DNA of 64,000 nucleotides from Sambucus nigra (lineage: Eukaryota; Streptophyta; Magnoliopsida; Dipsacales; Adoxaceae). Positions 10,744-22,619 of the stretch are shown piece by piece (positions within the stretch are counted from its first letter, which is position 1; every line of letters starts with the position of its first letter). The position numbers and the translations under genes are program-made. The DNA lies in contig OX422214.1 of assembly GCA_949130495.1 (NCBI GenBank), positions 1,720,046 through 1,784,045 on the forward strand. The letters are read 5' to 3'. The notes under the pieces are model-generated. The model had not been told where the DNA came from. It ran no database searches and saw only the letters and a program-made list of their open reading frames with translations.

Positions 10744-11683
10744 AATGTGTTAGTTGTTCGCATACTTTAGCTTTTGTACTTCATGATATATTATCATGCT
10801 AATTGTATGCTTCTTAATCATTTTCTAGTCTATGCTCCATGCTTAATCACATGCTAGAATAATTATTTTTGTTTATCTTTTATATTATACTTCTTTCATT
10901 TTAGTTTGTATTAAATGAAAAATACAAAAAGATTTTTGTTTATCGTTTGTGTTTTACCTTGTTAGTAATTTAGGCTTTATGAAAAATATAAATGATTTTG
11001 TTTGTCTTTTGAGTAAATATTTTTACTTTTGGTTAAAAATTTCAAAAACCCAAAAAGATTTTTTTTGTGTGTAATTTAGTTTAACACACTCAATGTGGCA
11101 TATACTTGTGTTTGAATCCCTTATTTTTCGCTCCCATGTGGCTAGAACTTTTGGTTTAGAATGTCAATCCTTAAAATGTTCTTTACTATGCTTACATGGA
11201 GTAGTTGGATTTTGTGCTGATATAATGGATTCTATTTTTATATGCCTCTATTCACATATGCAATAACTTACTTGAAACTATAACTTCATATGTATATTTG
11301 AGCTTTGTGAGGTGTTGTCCTACCAATCTTGTCATCTACATGTTATGTGACGTAGGAGGACTAGTGCATGTAAAAATTCGTTGCATGTGAGATTTGTGTG
11401 AAATATAAAAAATGTTGTATATAAATGTGCACGGGGAAGGGCTCCAAAAGAAAATATCATACTTTGCAAGTAAGACACCATTTGGAATGGACCTAAAAGA
11501 AATACGTGGTCCAAAGGCCTAAAAAATAGAATAATGGCATTAAAAGAAAATATTTGCCAAGGCCTATTTTGTTTAGTTGATTTATTTATTCAAAAGAATA
11601 ATAATATGCTTAAATTGAGGGAGTTTGTATGATATATCAACGGTTTGCACAATGTCCGTTTATTGTAGTTGTCCTTTCATTGT
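10744..11683 (+). mobile_element. 3' non-coding region of gag-only element, copy 2 (truncated)
   Basis: It aligns with 2094-2950 of copy 1: 'tctatgctccatgc', 'catgctagaat', runs of 'acaaaaagattttt', 'tatgcctc.attcacat'. It is cut at 11684 by the start of another LTR, so the polypurine tract and the 3' LTR of this copy are not adjacent. The LTR end at 25007-25759 may be the remnant of that 3' LTR. Confidence 0.6.
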
Positions 11684-12877
11684 TGTAACAACCCCAGATT
11701 TTCGAGTAATTATTTCTATATGTATATGCCATGAGGGATGATTATATAAAATAATGGTAGTGGGGGTGAATATTATTTTAAAGGATTTAGGTTATAATAT
11801 TTACTAAGTTTTGCACATTTACTGTTGAGTGAATGTAAATAGCATTATAGTGTGTTATATTGCGTCATTGTACTTTAAACGACGGTTATGATTTGTATCC
11901 CGATTGGGTCATTGTAAATAATTTAATATGACACTGGAATATGAAACATTGTATGACATTCCGAATGCCAATTTAGAGGGTACGGTTAGTCCAGAACTGG
12001 TTGAGATGGTCAAAATAGGGGCCTAGTAGTATTTTTGGGTTCCGGGACATTTTCGACTAGTTATAATTTAATTATGTCGTTACGAGCCTTTTTAATTGTG
12101 TAGTAGCATTTAAGTGCTAAACTCATTGAAATTGGGTATTTTAATTCTTGATCATTTGAGCTCATTTTATGTTTTAAAACCTAAAAGAGTCAGTCAGATA
12201 AGGAGAGAAGAGAGAGTTGGGAGAAATTGGAGAGAAAAGGAGAGAAATAGAGATTGGAGATTGGAATTGTTGATCCGGGACAAGCATCCGAGACTACGGT
12301 CATGGGGAAAGTTTTTACTTTCAAATATGTATGATTTGTGTGAATAAATTGTGTAGGTTGTTATATTTTGGGGTTTTAACCCTTAATGGGTTTTTGATGA
12401 TTTTTGTGCATTAAACCCTTAATCCTTGATTTAAGTTGGAATTGAGTTGAAAATATTGGTTAGTCATTGTGTGTGAGTGATTTGAATTATTTATTAGTTG
12501 TTGATGTTGAGAGAAGTGGAAGATTTTGGCTTGTGGGAATTTTAGGGTTCTTAAACCCGTAGCCATTTCTGGGGAATGCTAGCAGGCCGAATCGATTTGC
12601 CTCACCAACGAATCGATTCCCAAGCAGGGGTGGCTACAGGTCTGGGAGACCGAATCGATTCGGGGTAGGTCCGAATCGATTCGGGTTGGGATAGTAGGTG
12701 GGTTTTTCTCTCCTAAATTGATTCTCTTTTGGGCGAATCGATTCACAGTTCGGGGCGAATCGATTCGGCTCTAGGCAAATCGATTCAGAAACCCTATTTT
12801 TGTGAGATTTTTCCTAGATTTGTTTTTAGCCCTTTTCTTTTAGTTTCAAGGCTTAGGAACCTTCCTTTAAGAAGTAT
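11684..12877 (+). mobile_element. 5' part of an LTR related to those at 51130-60241
   Basis: It starts tgtaacaaccccagattttcg, like the minus-strand LTR start tgtaacaac(c/t)..aggttttagg at 54580 and 60241. It also shares with that family a dense cluster of the word CGAATCGATTCG (eight variants at 12588-12788). It is cut at 12878 by a minus-strand Tekay-like LTR. Its other end was not found in the window. Confidence 0.65.
12588..12788. promoter_or_regulatory. palindrome island, CGAATCGATTCG
   Basis: Eight occurrences of gaatcgattc or close variants lie within 200 bp (about 12590, 12610, 12651, 12672, 12717, 12735, 12757, 12777). At least three extend to the perfect palindrome CGAATCGATTCG. The function is unknown. 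Such dense dyads could be protein-binding sites or fold in RNA. Confidence 0.85.
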
Positions 12878-14231
12878 TGTGACACCCCGCATAATAAAAT
12901 ACCGGGTGATCAGTTCCATACCAAATTAAAACAGGAATCCCAGTTGGATCATCCTTAGCATCACTATCGAAAACTTTTTAAAACTTACTAACAACCTAGT
13001 ATTACAAAAGTTGGTGCCAATTTTAACTTTTTAATTAAACAAAACAGTACATGCGGAAATAAATATAAATCATTCACACAACTGAATAGAACTCATCTGA
13101 AATAATTAATTGCACAACTTGCCGAATAAACCATCGGCCACCAAAGTGAAAAAATCCAATACAATATTCAACATCGGAATAAAACAAATCTGAAAACTGT
13201 ACCGAGAAGTCTGGGCGACAAGCCCTAAATAAAACTGAAACTGATACAAGATTCCTACTCCAGGAATGAATGAATGATGCGTCTAATCCAAACTCCTGCT
13301 AGCATCCACATATGCCGCAGCTCCGTGTCCCTGGAATAGAATATCAATCCTGGCGTCCCTGTGGCTGGACACCTAAAAGGTTTTGAAAATATTTTTATAG
13401 CAAGGGTTAGAACCCAAAACATTTTGAAAATATTTAGCAAGTGAATTAACTGCAGTAATTTAAAATGGATGAATGCGCTTCATATTTAAGTTAGTGTCTC
13501 ACTCCCTTGTGGACATTCTCACCCCTCCACAATTGTGCACACCTACCGGTTACCCTAACCCCACCTAGTTGTACTACCCCGTTCAACTAGTCCTGGTATA
13601 ACCATCCCTTGCCATACTACTCTAACCCGAGTATAATGATTCTTGAATTATAAGTTATCTCACAATTAACTTAATTAATTCCTCTTAAATAGTAACATAT
13701 AACCGTGTCACAAGTTATATAAAGTAAATTCATTACACACCATATTATTACCCGTATATAATATTTGCTACCATTATATACGTACCTTTACCACAGTATC
13801 CATCCCTTCGAGTATACCCTCGCCAAATGATTCCCTCTAAAATGCTATCTCACTAGGTGTGCTCACAAAACCTAGTTCCCCAAGTTGGAATTGCTCACCA
13901 ACTTGGCCCAAAATATAAACGTAGTGGAGGCCGTCATATTCCTTCCCTGAAAGTGAGATAAATCCCTCACCCATATATACCGGACGCTATGACCTGGGGA
14001 TATACTCGCCCTACTCCTCAAGATAGGGGATTCACCCACATCGCGCAACCTCCCTTGATAGCATTAGAGTATATAAATTAAATCAATATCTAATCACTGA
14101 TATTTAATATCACACACAATATGTACACGTATATATATATACTATCACGACACCGTATATATATAACATAAACCCGGCTTTACCGTGTACTCAAAATCCC
14201 GTACACTGCCTGTAATGTAATATCACACACA

Positions 14232-14256
<25 letters not shown>

Positions 14257-14295
<39 letters not shown>
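14257..14295. repeat. (AC)n/(AT)n microsatellite
   Basis: acacac followed by a long tatata run, continuing at 14753-14812 on the far side of the hAT-like insertion. It was evidently one tract before the insertion. Confidence 0.95.
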
Positions 14296-14298
<3 letters not shown>

Positions 14299-14750
14299 TG
14301 TTCTAAAAAACGCGCCTAGGCGGCGCCAAGGCGCGCCTAGGCACGAGGCTTTTTAGATACGCCAAGTTTTGACCCTAGGCGTGGATCAAGGCGTGGTCAA
14401 CGATGGTCAACGTTTTTTGGGGCAAGGTGTGAAAAAACGCGCGTTTTTGGGGTGGTAAGGCGTGAAAAAACGCGAGTTTTTTAGAAGTAAGGCGTGAAAA
14501 GAGGCAATTTTTTTGTTTTTTTTTTGTATTTTAAAAAAATGTATTTTAATTTACAAATATTTAGACATATTTTTAAGGTATGTATCAATTTAGTATTTTA
14601 AATAGCCTTGTCATAGTCCAAAAATATTAAAATATATTAAAAAATGCCTAAACGCCTTTTCACGCCTTTTTACGCCAAGGCCCGCCTAGGCTTCTAAGGC
14701 TTAAGGCTTGGCCTGCACGCCTTGGTCACGCCTCGCGTTTTTTAGAACCT

Positions 14751-14752
<2 letters not shown>
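14296..14752. mobile_element. non-autonomous hAT-like element, 457 bp
   Basis: The left end reads cagtgttctaaaaaacgcg and the right end, reverse complemented, caaggttctaaaaaacgcg: terminal inverted repeats of about 19 bp with two mismatches. The flanks are atatatat on both sides (14288-14295 and 14753-14760), compatible with the 8-base target duplication of hAT elements but not decisive in an AT run. The interior is full of 'aaggcgtgaaaaaacgcg' and 'gcctagg' words on both strands and has no ORF. Repeats beginning with a 'ttctaaaaaacgc' phrase are common in plant genomes. Confidence 0.8.

Positions 14753-14812
<60 letters not shown>
14753..14812. repeat. (AT)n microsatellite
   Basis: About 60 bases of perfect alternating a/t. 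The Ile-Tyr repeat frame over it is an artefact. Confidence 0.97.
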
Positions 14813-14814
<2 letters not shown>

Positions 14815-14884
14815 TATCACTACACCGTATATATATAATATAAACCCCGGCTTTACCGTCTACTCAAAGTTCCGTACACTGCTT

Positions 14885-15480
14885 GTAATTTCCTGAGTCT
14901 GTGGCCCGACTCAACGTAATTAATTTTCTCACTTAATAATTTATCATCTTCCTGAGTATGTGGTCCGACTCTAATATATTTAATTCACACCTCAATTTAA
15001 ATAATACTTTCCCCGAGCCTATGGTCCGACTCTAATTAAATTAATTAACACACTTATTAATTTAATACCTCCCCGAGTCTATCGTCCGACTCTAATTAAA
15101 TTAATTAACACACCCATATTAATTTAATACTTATGCGAGTCTACAATCTGACTCTATTTAATTAATTTACACATTAATTAATCAACACAATCCGAGTCTG
15201 TGGTCCGACCCTCATATAATTAATTTACGCATTCATTAATCAACACAAATTCGAGTCGTGGTCCGACTCTAATATAATTAATTAATACACCTATTAATTT
15301 AATCCTACCCGAGTCTATAATCCCACTCTAATTAAATTAATTATCACACCCATTAATTTAATTCAACCCGAGTCTACAATCCGACTCTAATTAAATTAAT
15401 TATCACACCCATTAATTTAATTCTACCCGAGTCTACAATCTGACTCTAATTAAATTAATTATAAATCTTAATTAATTTAA
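14885..15480. repeat. 59-bp hairpin-forming tandem array, about ten units
   Basis: Units such as 'ccgagtctatggtccgactctaattaaattaattaacac' recur with gagtct-like starts at 14895, 14954, 15015, 15075, 15137, 15194, 15253, 15311, 15370 and 15429 (spacing 57-62). Each unit carries GAGTC..GACTC, an inverted repeat with a loop of about eight bases, followed by an AT spacer with attaaattaatt. Confidence 0.9.
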
Positions 15481-16053
15481 TAACTTGGTGTAACCCAACC
15501 ATTATCCCCGGACTCACTCACTTGGCCCGTACCTCAATATTTCCCGAGTCAATGTTCCAACTCCAAATTAATTACTTCCTCTCAATAATAAATTTACTAC
15601 TTTGATGCCACTTAACCAATATCCCCGGACTCGCTCACTCGGTCCATTTTACATCTCATAATTTCATTCTCACATTTTCACCCACAATGTGTCACACATT
15701 TATTTCCATAATTTCCCCAATTATATTTACCTATAATTGTTAGCACACCCGGACTCACCCACTTGGTCCATAATTAAATATTTCACCTAAATTCCTTTAA
15801 TAATGTAGTGTCACCCAACTACAATTCCCGAATATCATTCTTCGGCCCAATATCAATAATTGGATAATTTCTCCAAATATGTTCGTCTCATGACATACCG
15901 TTCACACCCTCCTAAAACCAATTATATCACCCTATAATTGTTAAGGAACATATGTCACATATAAATTTATCACCAAATAAAAGTAAGGGAATTAAAACTT
16001 AAATTAAACCCTCATTATAAACAAACTGGCCAAACTGCCAAATTCCTGGGACC

Positions 16054-16093
16054 CTCGATCGATCGAGCCCCCTGGGTCGATCGATCGATCGAA
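16054..16093. promoter_or_regulatory. palindrome island, TCGATCGATCGA
   Basis: Two perfect palindromic blocks, ctcgatcgatcgag (16054-16067) and a tcgatcgatcgatcga run (16077-16092), are separated by 'ccccctggg'. They lie about 1.06 kb from the LTR start on the minus strand, near the place where the other Tekay-type solo LTR has its TCGTTCGAACGA island. Confidence 0.8.
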
Positions 16094-17152
16094 CACGACC
16101 GTCTTCCTCGGCTTGCTGTTTCAGCCATGACCGAATTTCCAAGGTTTTACCTCTCCATTTTCCAAACGTAAGTAATAATTTTTAACTAATCAATTACTCG
16201 CCAAACAAGTCTCAATCATCTAAAACTGTTTTAGCCTTCCTGATTCATACGATATCTAACTATATTTAAAGATGGGTATTCCAATTAAAATTCATAAATC
16301 TTGTCCTACAAACCAATTTCCAAATCCATATTTCCCCTCAGTTTATATTCCGAATTATTATTCCAATCAAATATCTATACTCAGATATGATCAACACAAT
16401 AATTTTTACTATGAATCTCATTCAATAGTTTCATGAACAAAACCCCCATTTTGTACCCATTTATCCCAAAAACGAATTTTGGTTTACACATCACTATGAT
16501 ATGAATTGATTATCATCAATTTCGAAATCACAATAGTTAACCACTTGCCTGAAAGTGTTCGTAGTGTCTGATCTGTTGGCATAGTCCCTCAATTTGGCTC
16601 CAAAATCCTCAAATTGGCTTTTGCTAAGCTTTCCCCAATTTCCCTCTCAAGCCCTAGGCTTAGAATTGTGTTGGCGGCTGATTTCCTAATCCATCACTTA
16701 TGTTAAAACCCTCAATCCCGTTTTTCACCTAATGGGAATTAAAGTGACCCAACTCACCCCGTGTGGGCCCGGCTATGCCCAAAAATACCCCGAGACCCAA
16801 TTACTACCCCCGGGTACTCTTATCTGACTATCTCGACCGATCCGGACTCAACCGCACACTTAGAATTGGCATCCAAATTAATTTATAAAAATCCTTATCT
16901 CACACCCAATTTAGTCTATACCGACTCCCGGCTGGGATAAGTGTATACCTCGTCATTAATACTCGAAAAGACGTGATTACATTTTTACTATTCACTTAGT
17001 AAATATATTTACCTAAACATTAACCATTCACTCCCCGATTAATATTTAAATATATATTTCCATAATTAATTCAATTAAAAATTACAACACACAAGTAATT
17101 TAAAATTCTTGAATTAATTCAATATTAAATGTACAAAATACGGGGTGTTACA

Positions 17153-17737
17153 TACTCCCCCCTTACAAAGGAATTTCGTCCTCGAAATTAAGATAAACCT
17201 AGTGTTCCAATATACACATATTACTCACTAGTCATGTGCCCCCAAGCCCGCTATATCTATCCCATCCGCTTCTAACCATACGCTACACAAGTATGCATTT
17301 AAAATTTTCCAGGGCGCCCATACAACTTATACCCGCGCTTAACCGCACAAAATTTGCCTTAATTAACCCGGGTGCCCATACACCCTATCCCCGCGCTCTA
17401 CCGCACGAAAGTTACCCGACTATGCTAGTCGTAACCCGTAATATAACTTCGAATCCCGTAGTCATATCACATATATAAATATATATATACATATATATCT
17501 ACTGCCCGGGTACCTAACCCATGTGCAAACGTCCAAACATCTCCCCATAAATACTTGTCTCTCAACACAAAAGTTTATATGCTTACCCTTATGCTACTAA
17601 AGACAACATAAAATACCGCGCCCTTACTATCACTAGTCCTAGCGCAAAGTAAACCCCGAGCTATCTCTCTTTGCTCGAAATTAAATCTAACCACCCTCAT
17701 TCACTTCATTAAACACCCCCCACTTACCGGGATAATT
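17153..17737 (-). mobile_element. 3' internal remnant of the Tekay-like element
   Basis: Next to the LTR is a polypurine tract on the minus strand (plus strand tactccccccttacaaagg), then the dyad AATTTCG-TCCT-CGAAATT at 17172-17189. Farther out, two related units of about 60 bp occur ('cccatacaacttatacccgcgc.taaccgcac' near 17318 and 'cccatacaccctatccccgcgc.taccgcac' near 17378). No pol motif was found, so only 3' untranslated sequence remains before the next repeat starts. Confidence 0.65.
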
Positions 17738-17760
17738 TGTGAGAACACAAAATCAAGGGG

Positions 17761-17935
17761 TGAATGAGGTACCTCTAAAGTTTAAACTTTCAAACGAAGA
17801 ATCCACTGTAGCAAAGCATCTGGCCGAGGAACCCCTCGAATCCAATGCTGCGAATGAGGTATCCCTAAATTCAAGGCCTCAGACGAGGAACCCTCGTCTA
17901 CCACAGAAAGCGATGAGGGACCCTTAGAGGTCCTC
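17761..17935. repeat. short two-copy repeat, about 91 bp
   Basis: 'gaatgaggta.c.ctaaa' occurs near 17762 and 17853, each followed by a ccgaggaac- or acgaggaac-like phrase. It may be a sixth, very short array at the start of the block. Confidence 0.5.
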
Positions 17936-18954
17936 ACCCCAAAATTCAATCCGCCGTCAACAAATCTCCTATCCAGACAGACTTCTAAAAACTAGTACGA
18001 GAAGGGGGTAACAAGACTCCCTCACTCAAATCGGGAGATCCCAACATTTCAGACAAAGTGGATGTAAAGTTTTGTGAGCTCCACCAGAGGGATCAACATG
18101 CCACCAAAGATTATTTTCATTTGGCGAGCAGGTAGCCAATGGAACTTTACAGATTCCACCAGTAGAGGTTAATGAGAACCCCCCGCCAGCTTACCACTAT
18201 GGTTAAAATGGTACTATGCCTAACTCTTGCCAAGTTTCATTTTCTAAAAAGATTGAACCACTTGATCTAAGTGCAAAATTTTTTTTTTTAGAGAAAAAAA
18301 CATTATATGAGCACACTCTTTGTAAGAAATACAAAGAGTGACTACAATGCAAAAATGCGTAGTAGTTATCTTTTGTTGGCACTTCAAAATTTGTGCATGA
18401 CTCATTTACCTACATTGTGCGGTGGGTACACCATATTATATGTTCTTTTCTCATAAGGAGGGTAGAACCTTTACTAGATTAGAAGAGGGCCCACGATATA
18501 AGGAACTTTCCACATTATACTTGGAGGTATATCCATCCCAGAAGTAAAAGGATAGTGAGTAAAATCCTTAAAGACCCGACAAGACCAGCAGGAGTTTATC
18601 CTCCTAGTAATAATAATAAAAAAGTTCACTACATTTTTTTATTATTCCATACAGATTTATAGACTAGAGAAGAAGTCCTAACCTCTGTTCTCAAGAAAAA
18701 TTCTAATTGACCAGTTTTCAGAAAATAAAGAGAAGCGGGTCTACCTCCCCTCTCTAAACTTGTTATTTTTATAAGACAAAAAATATTCCTAAGAAAATTT
18801 TGGAACAAGGACCCTGCAGATCAATGGAAATTTTAGTATAAAGAAATAATTATTTCTTTACTTATAATATATGTGAAATTTTATGCAAAGTTTGTGGGAA
18901 GGAGAAGGGATAACCCCATCTCTTAGTTACTTCCTAAGAAATGAATATGCATAA
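17936..18954. other. LTR-like U3 sequence without repeats or genes
   Basis: Non-coding and AT-moderate, lying between the two-copy repeat and the first long array. It includes a poly-T stretch at 18280-18289 and short AT-rich stretches. I see no ORF, dyad cluster or similarity to other parts of the window. Confidence 0.5.
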
Positions 18955-19019
18955 CAAAATACCCCCAAGTCACACGTGGTTGCACTAAAAGTACCGCACA
19001 GTCACATGGGGCTGCACTA

Positions 19020-19770
19020 AAAAATATATATAACTTGCTCAGCTATATGCAAGTACCCCACTATTAAAGGGGAAACTTCAAAATTTGCAGATGGTAAGCC
19101 TATATGCAAGCATCCCGCAGTTAGAGGGGAAGCTTACGAATTTTTTAACTTGCTTAGTTATATGCATGCAAGTACCCCGCAGCTAGAGGGGCAGCATCCA
19201 AATTTTAACTTGCTCAGTTATATGCAAGTACCCCACAGTCAAAGGGGAAGCTTCAAGATTTTAACTTGCTCAGCCTATATGAAAGTACCCCGCAGTTAGA
19301 GAGGAAATTTCAAAAATATAACTTTCTGAGCTCATGTGCAAGTACCCTGCAGTTAGAGGGGTAACTCCAAGATTTTAACATGCTCAGCCTATGAAAGTAC
19401 CCGGTAGTTAAAGGGGAAATTTCAAAAATATAACTTGCTCAGCTCATGTGCAAGTACCCCGTAGTTAGAGGGGTAACTCCAAAATTTTAACTTGCTCAGT
19501 TATATGCAAGTACCTCACAGTCAGAGGGGCAACTTCCAAATTTTAACTTTCTCAGTTGTATGCAAGTACCCCGCAGCTAGAGGGACAACTTCAAAATTTT
19601 AACTTGCTCAGTTATATGCAAGTACCCTGCAGTTAGAGGGGTAACTTCAAAATTTTAACTTGCTCAGTTATATGCAAGTACCCCGTAGCTAGAGGGGCAG
19701 CTTCCAAATTTCAACTTTCTCATCTCATATGCAAATACCCCACAGTTAGAAGGGGGAAGTTCGATCTTGA
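19020..19770. repeat. minisatellite 1, 56-57 bp, about 13 units
   Basis: Consensus: 'ttaacttgctcagttatatgcaagtaccccgcag.tagaggggcaacttcaaaat' in substance. aagtacc-type cores lie at 19051, 19108, 19170, 19226, 19283, 19340, 19395, 19452, 19508, 19564, 19620, 19676 and 19733. Two shorter related units (cacgtggttgcact, cacatggggctgcact) lie just before, at 18970-19020. Confidence 0.95.
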
Positions 19771-19783
19771 AGTTCTCACATAA

Positions 19784-21010
19784 AATAGAGAAACTCAGAG
19801 TATTGAGAAAGTGAAAGTATACATATAAGGTACGACAGTTTAGTACCTAAGGCTCCAAGGGCATGGGAGCGCTCACAGTATTGAGAAATTGCCAAGTATA
19901 AATATAAGGTACGACAGTTTAGTACCTGAGGCTCCAAGGGTATCGGAGCGCTCATAATATTGAGCAATTGACAAGTATAAATAAAAGGTACGACAGTTTA
20001 GTACCTCAGCCTCCAACGGCACCAGAGCGCTCACAGTCTAAAGCAAGTGCCAAGTATAAATATAAGGTGGGACAGTTGAGCACCTAAGGCTCCAAGGGCA
20101 CAGGAGCGCTCACAGTCTTGAGCAAGTGTCAAGTGTAAACATAAGGTGCGCCAGTTGAGCGTTTAAGGCTCCAAGGGCATCAGAGCGCTCACAGTCTTGA
20201 GCAAGTGCCAAGTATAAATGTAAAGTGCTCCAGATGAGCACGTAAGTCTCCAAGGGAATCTGAGCGCTCACAGTCTTAAGCAAGTGCCAAGTGTAAATTT
20301 AAGGTGCTCCAGATGAGCACCTAAGGCTCCAAGGGCACTAGAACGCTCACAGTCTTGAGCAAGTGCCAAGTGTTAATGTAAGGTGAGACAGTTTAGCTCC
20401 TAAGGCTCTAAGGGAACCGAAGCCCTCACAGTCTTGAGTAAGAGCCAAGTATAAACATAAGGTGCGCTAGTTGAGCGCCTAAGTCTCTAAGGGTATCAGA
20501 GCGCTCATAGTCTTGAGTAAGTGCCAAGTATAAATGTAAGGTGCTCCAGATGAGCACCTAAGGCTCCAAGGGCATCGGACCGCTCACAGTCTTGAGCAAG
20601 TGCCAAGTATAAATGTAAGGTGCTCCAGATGAGCGCCTAAGGCTCCAAGGGCATCGAAACACTCACAGTATTGAGCAAGTGCCAAGTATAAATATAAGGT
20701 GCGCCAGTTGAGCACCTAAGTCTCCAAGGGAACCGGAGCGCTCACAGTCTTGAGCAAGTGTCAAGTATAAATATAAGGTGCACCAGTTGTGCACCTAAGG
20801 CTCCAAGGGCACCGGAGCGCTCACAGTCTTGAGCAAGTATCAAGTATAAATATAAGGTGCGCCAGTTGAGCACCTAAGGCTCAAAGGGAACCGGAGCACT
20901 CATAGTCTTGAGCAAGTATCAAGTATAAATGTAAGGTGAGACAGTTTAGCACCTAAGGATCCAAGGGCACAAGGGGACTCATAGTCTTGAGCAACTGCCA
21001 AGTAAAAATA
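19784..21010. repeat. minisatellite 2, exactly 79 bp, about 15 units
   Basis: Consensus: 'gagcgctcacagtcttgagcaagtgccaagtataaatataaggtgcgccagttgagcacctaaggctccaagggcaccg' in substance. The ctcacag core lies at 19872, 19951, 20030, 20109, 20188, 20267, 20346, 20425, 20504, 20583, 20662, 20741, 20820, 20899 and 20978: fourteen consecutive intervals of exactly 79, although the sequences differ at many positions. 79 is not a multiple of three, so no frame stays open. Confidence 0.97.
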
Positions 21011-21143
21011 AAGGGTACGATAATTTTGTGCACAAGTCTCTCGACAATATAAGACACTTCTGCACGAGGGGGATAATATTGAGAAGTCCTCAAGCAAGTG
21101 AAAAAATAATAAAATATGCCTGGAGGGTGGGGACCCACTTAGA

Positions 21144-22380
21144 GTGGCTCCACCTGCCCAAGATTGCAAGTTTGAGAAAAAAATAGCCAAGGGTGAGGGA
21201 CTCACCGCGAGAAACCCCTCCGCCCAAGATGAAAGGCCCGAGAAGAAGGCCAAGGGCGAGGGGCTCACCGCGAGTAACCCCTTCGCCCAAGAAAGAAGGC
21301 CACAGTATAAGGCCAAGGGCGAAGGGCTCACCATGAGTAACCCCTCCGCCCAAAATGAAAGGCCACGGAAAAAGGCCAAGGGCGAGGGATCCACCGTGAG
21401 TAACCCCTCCGCCCAAAATGAAAGGCCACAGAAGAAGGCCAAGGGCGAGGGTCTCATTGCGAGTAACCCCTCCGCCCAAAATGCAAGGCCAAGGGCGAGG
21501 GGCCCACTCCAAGTAACCCATCCGCCCAAGGTGAAAGGTCATAGAATAAGGCCAAGGGTGAGGGGCTCGCCACGAGTAACCCCTCCGCCCAAGATGAAAG
21601 GCTGCAGAAGAAGGCCAAGGCGAGGGGCTCACCGCGAGTAACCACTCCGCTCAAGATAAAAGGCCACAGAAGAAGTCCAAGGGCGAGGGGATCACCGTGA
21701 GTAACCCCTCCGCCCAAGATAGAAGGCCAAAGAAAAAGGCCAAGGGTGAGGGGCCCACCACGAGTAACCCCTTCGCCTAAGATGAAAGTCCGCAGAAGAA
21801 GGCCAAGGGCGAGGGGATCACCACGAGTAACCTCTCGGTACAAGATAGAAGACCAAGGGGAGGGGCTCACCATGAGCAACCCCTCCACCCAAGATGAAGG
21901 TCCACAAAAGAAGGCCAAGGGTGGGGAGCTCACCGCGAGTAACCCTACGCCCAAGACAGAAGGCGACAGAGGAAGGCCAAGGGCGAGGGGCCCATCGCGA
22001 GTAACCCCTCCGCCGAATAGGAAAGGCCAAGGGTGAGGGGCTCACTGTGAGTAACCCCACCACCCAAGATGAACAACCACATAAGAAGGCCAAGGGCGAA
22101 AGGCTCACCACATGTAACCCTTCTGCCTAAGATAAAAGGCCATAGAAAAAGGCCAAAAGCAAGGGGCCCAGCACGAGTAACCCCTCTCCTAAGATAGAAG
22201 GCCACAGAAGAAGGCCAAGGGCGAGGGGCTCACTTTGAGCAACCCCTCTACCCAAGATAGAAGGCCACAGAAAAAAGGCCAAGGGCGAGGGGCTCACCAT
22301 GAGCAACCTCTTTAAATAAAGTAGAAGGCCATAGAAGAAGGGTAAAAACGAGGGGCTCACTGCGAGTAATCCGTACGCCC
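21144..22380. repeat. minisatellite 3, 63 bp, about 20 units
   Basis: Consensus: 'gaaggccaagggcgaggggctcaccgcgagtaacccctccgcccaagatgaaaggccacagaa' in substance. gagtaac cores fall at 21209, 21272, 21335, 21398, 21461, 21511, 21574, 21636, 21699, 21762, 21825 and 21874 and continue. The spacing is mostly 63, with two units shortened to about 50. Because 63 is 21 codons, frames stay open on both strands and produce long repetitive reading frames of 21-residue units. These are by-products of the repeat, not genes. Confidence 0.95.
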
Positions 22381-22619
22381 AAGTTTATACCCAGATAAGG
22401 AGGTCCACTATAAGTGGCCTCATTTACAAAACATGGGATGAAGTGACATAACATTTAATGACCCTAGGGAGAATGATGAAGAAACCCTAGGGTCCTTGAA
22501 AAAAACTTAATTTATGGCGTACAAAGCCATTTGGTCTACCCAACACAAAAGACTTTGCACGAGGGGCTAATGTAAAAGGGTGTCAACATACAAAAAATAC
22601 TTTTTTTGAAGATATTGAG

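Larger units (their letters stand above)
12878..17152 (-). mobile_element. Tekay-like LTR (3' LTR of a minus-strand element)
   Basis: On the minus strand it runs TGTAACACCCCGTATTTTG ... GCGGGGTGTCACA, 4275 bp, with inverted ends. Upstream on the minus strand is a polypurine tract (aaggggggagta, 17153-17164 region) preceded by the dyad aatttcgaggacgaaatt, which is common just before 3' LTRs of Tekay/Del elements. The 3' LTR identity is therefore firm. No coding sequence is visible inside. It contains a hAT-like insertion, AT runs, a 59-bp hairpin array and a TCGATCGA island. The other half of the element is missing. Confidence 0.85.

Noticed and set aside
14708..14896. Frame with an Ile-Tyr repeat
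   Set aside because: Translation of an (AT)n microsatellite.
20900..22454. Long frames of 21-residue repeats on both strands, rich in Leu/Pro/Trp or in Lys/Gly/Ser
   Set aside because: They are an arithmetic result of the 63-bp array (21 codons). Frames overlap on both strands, lack a consistent start and end with the array.
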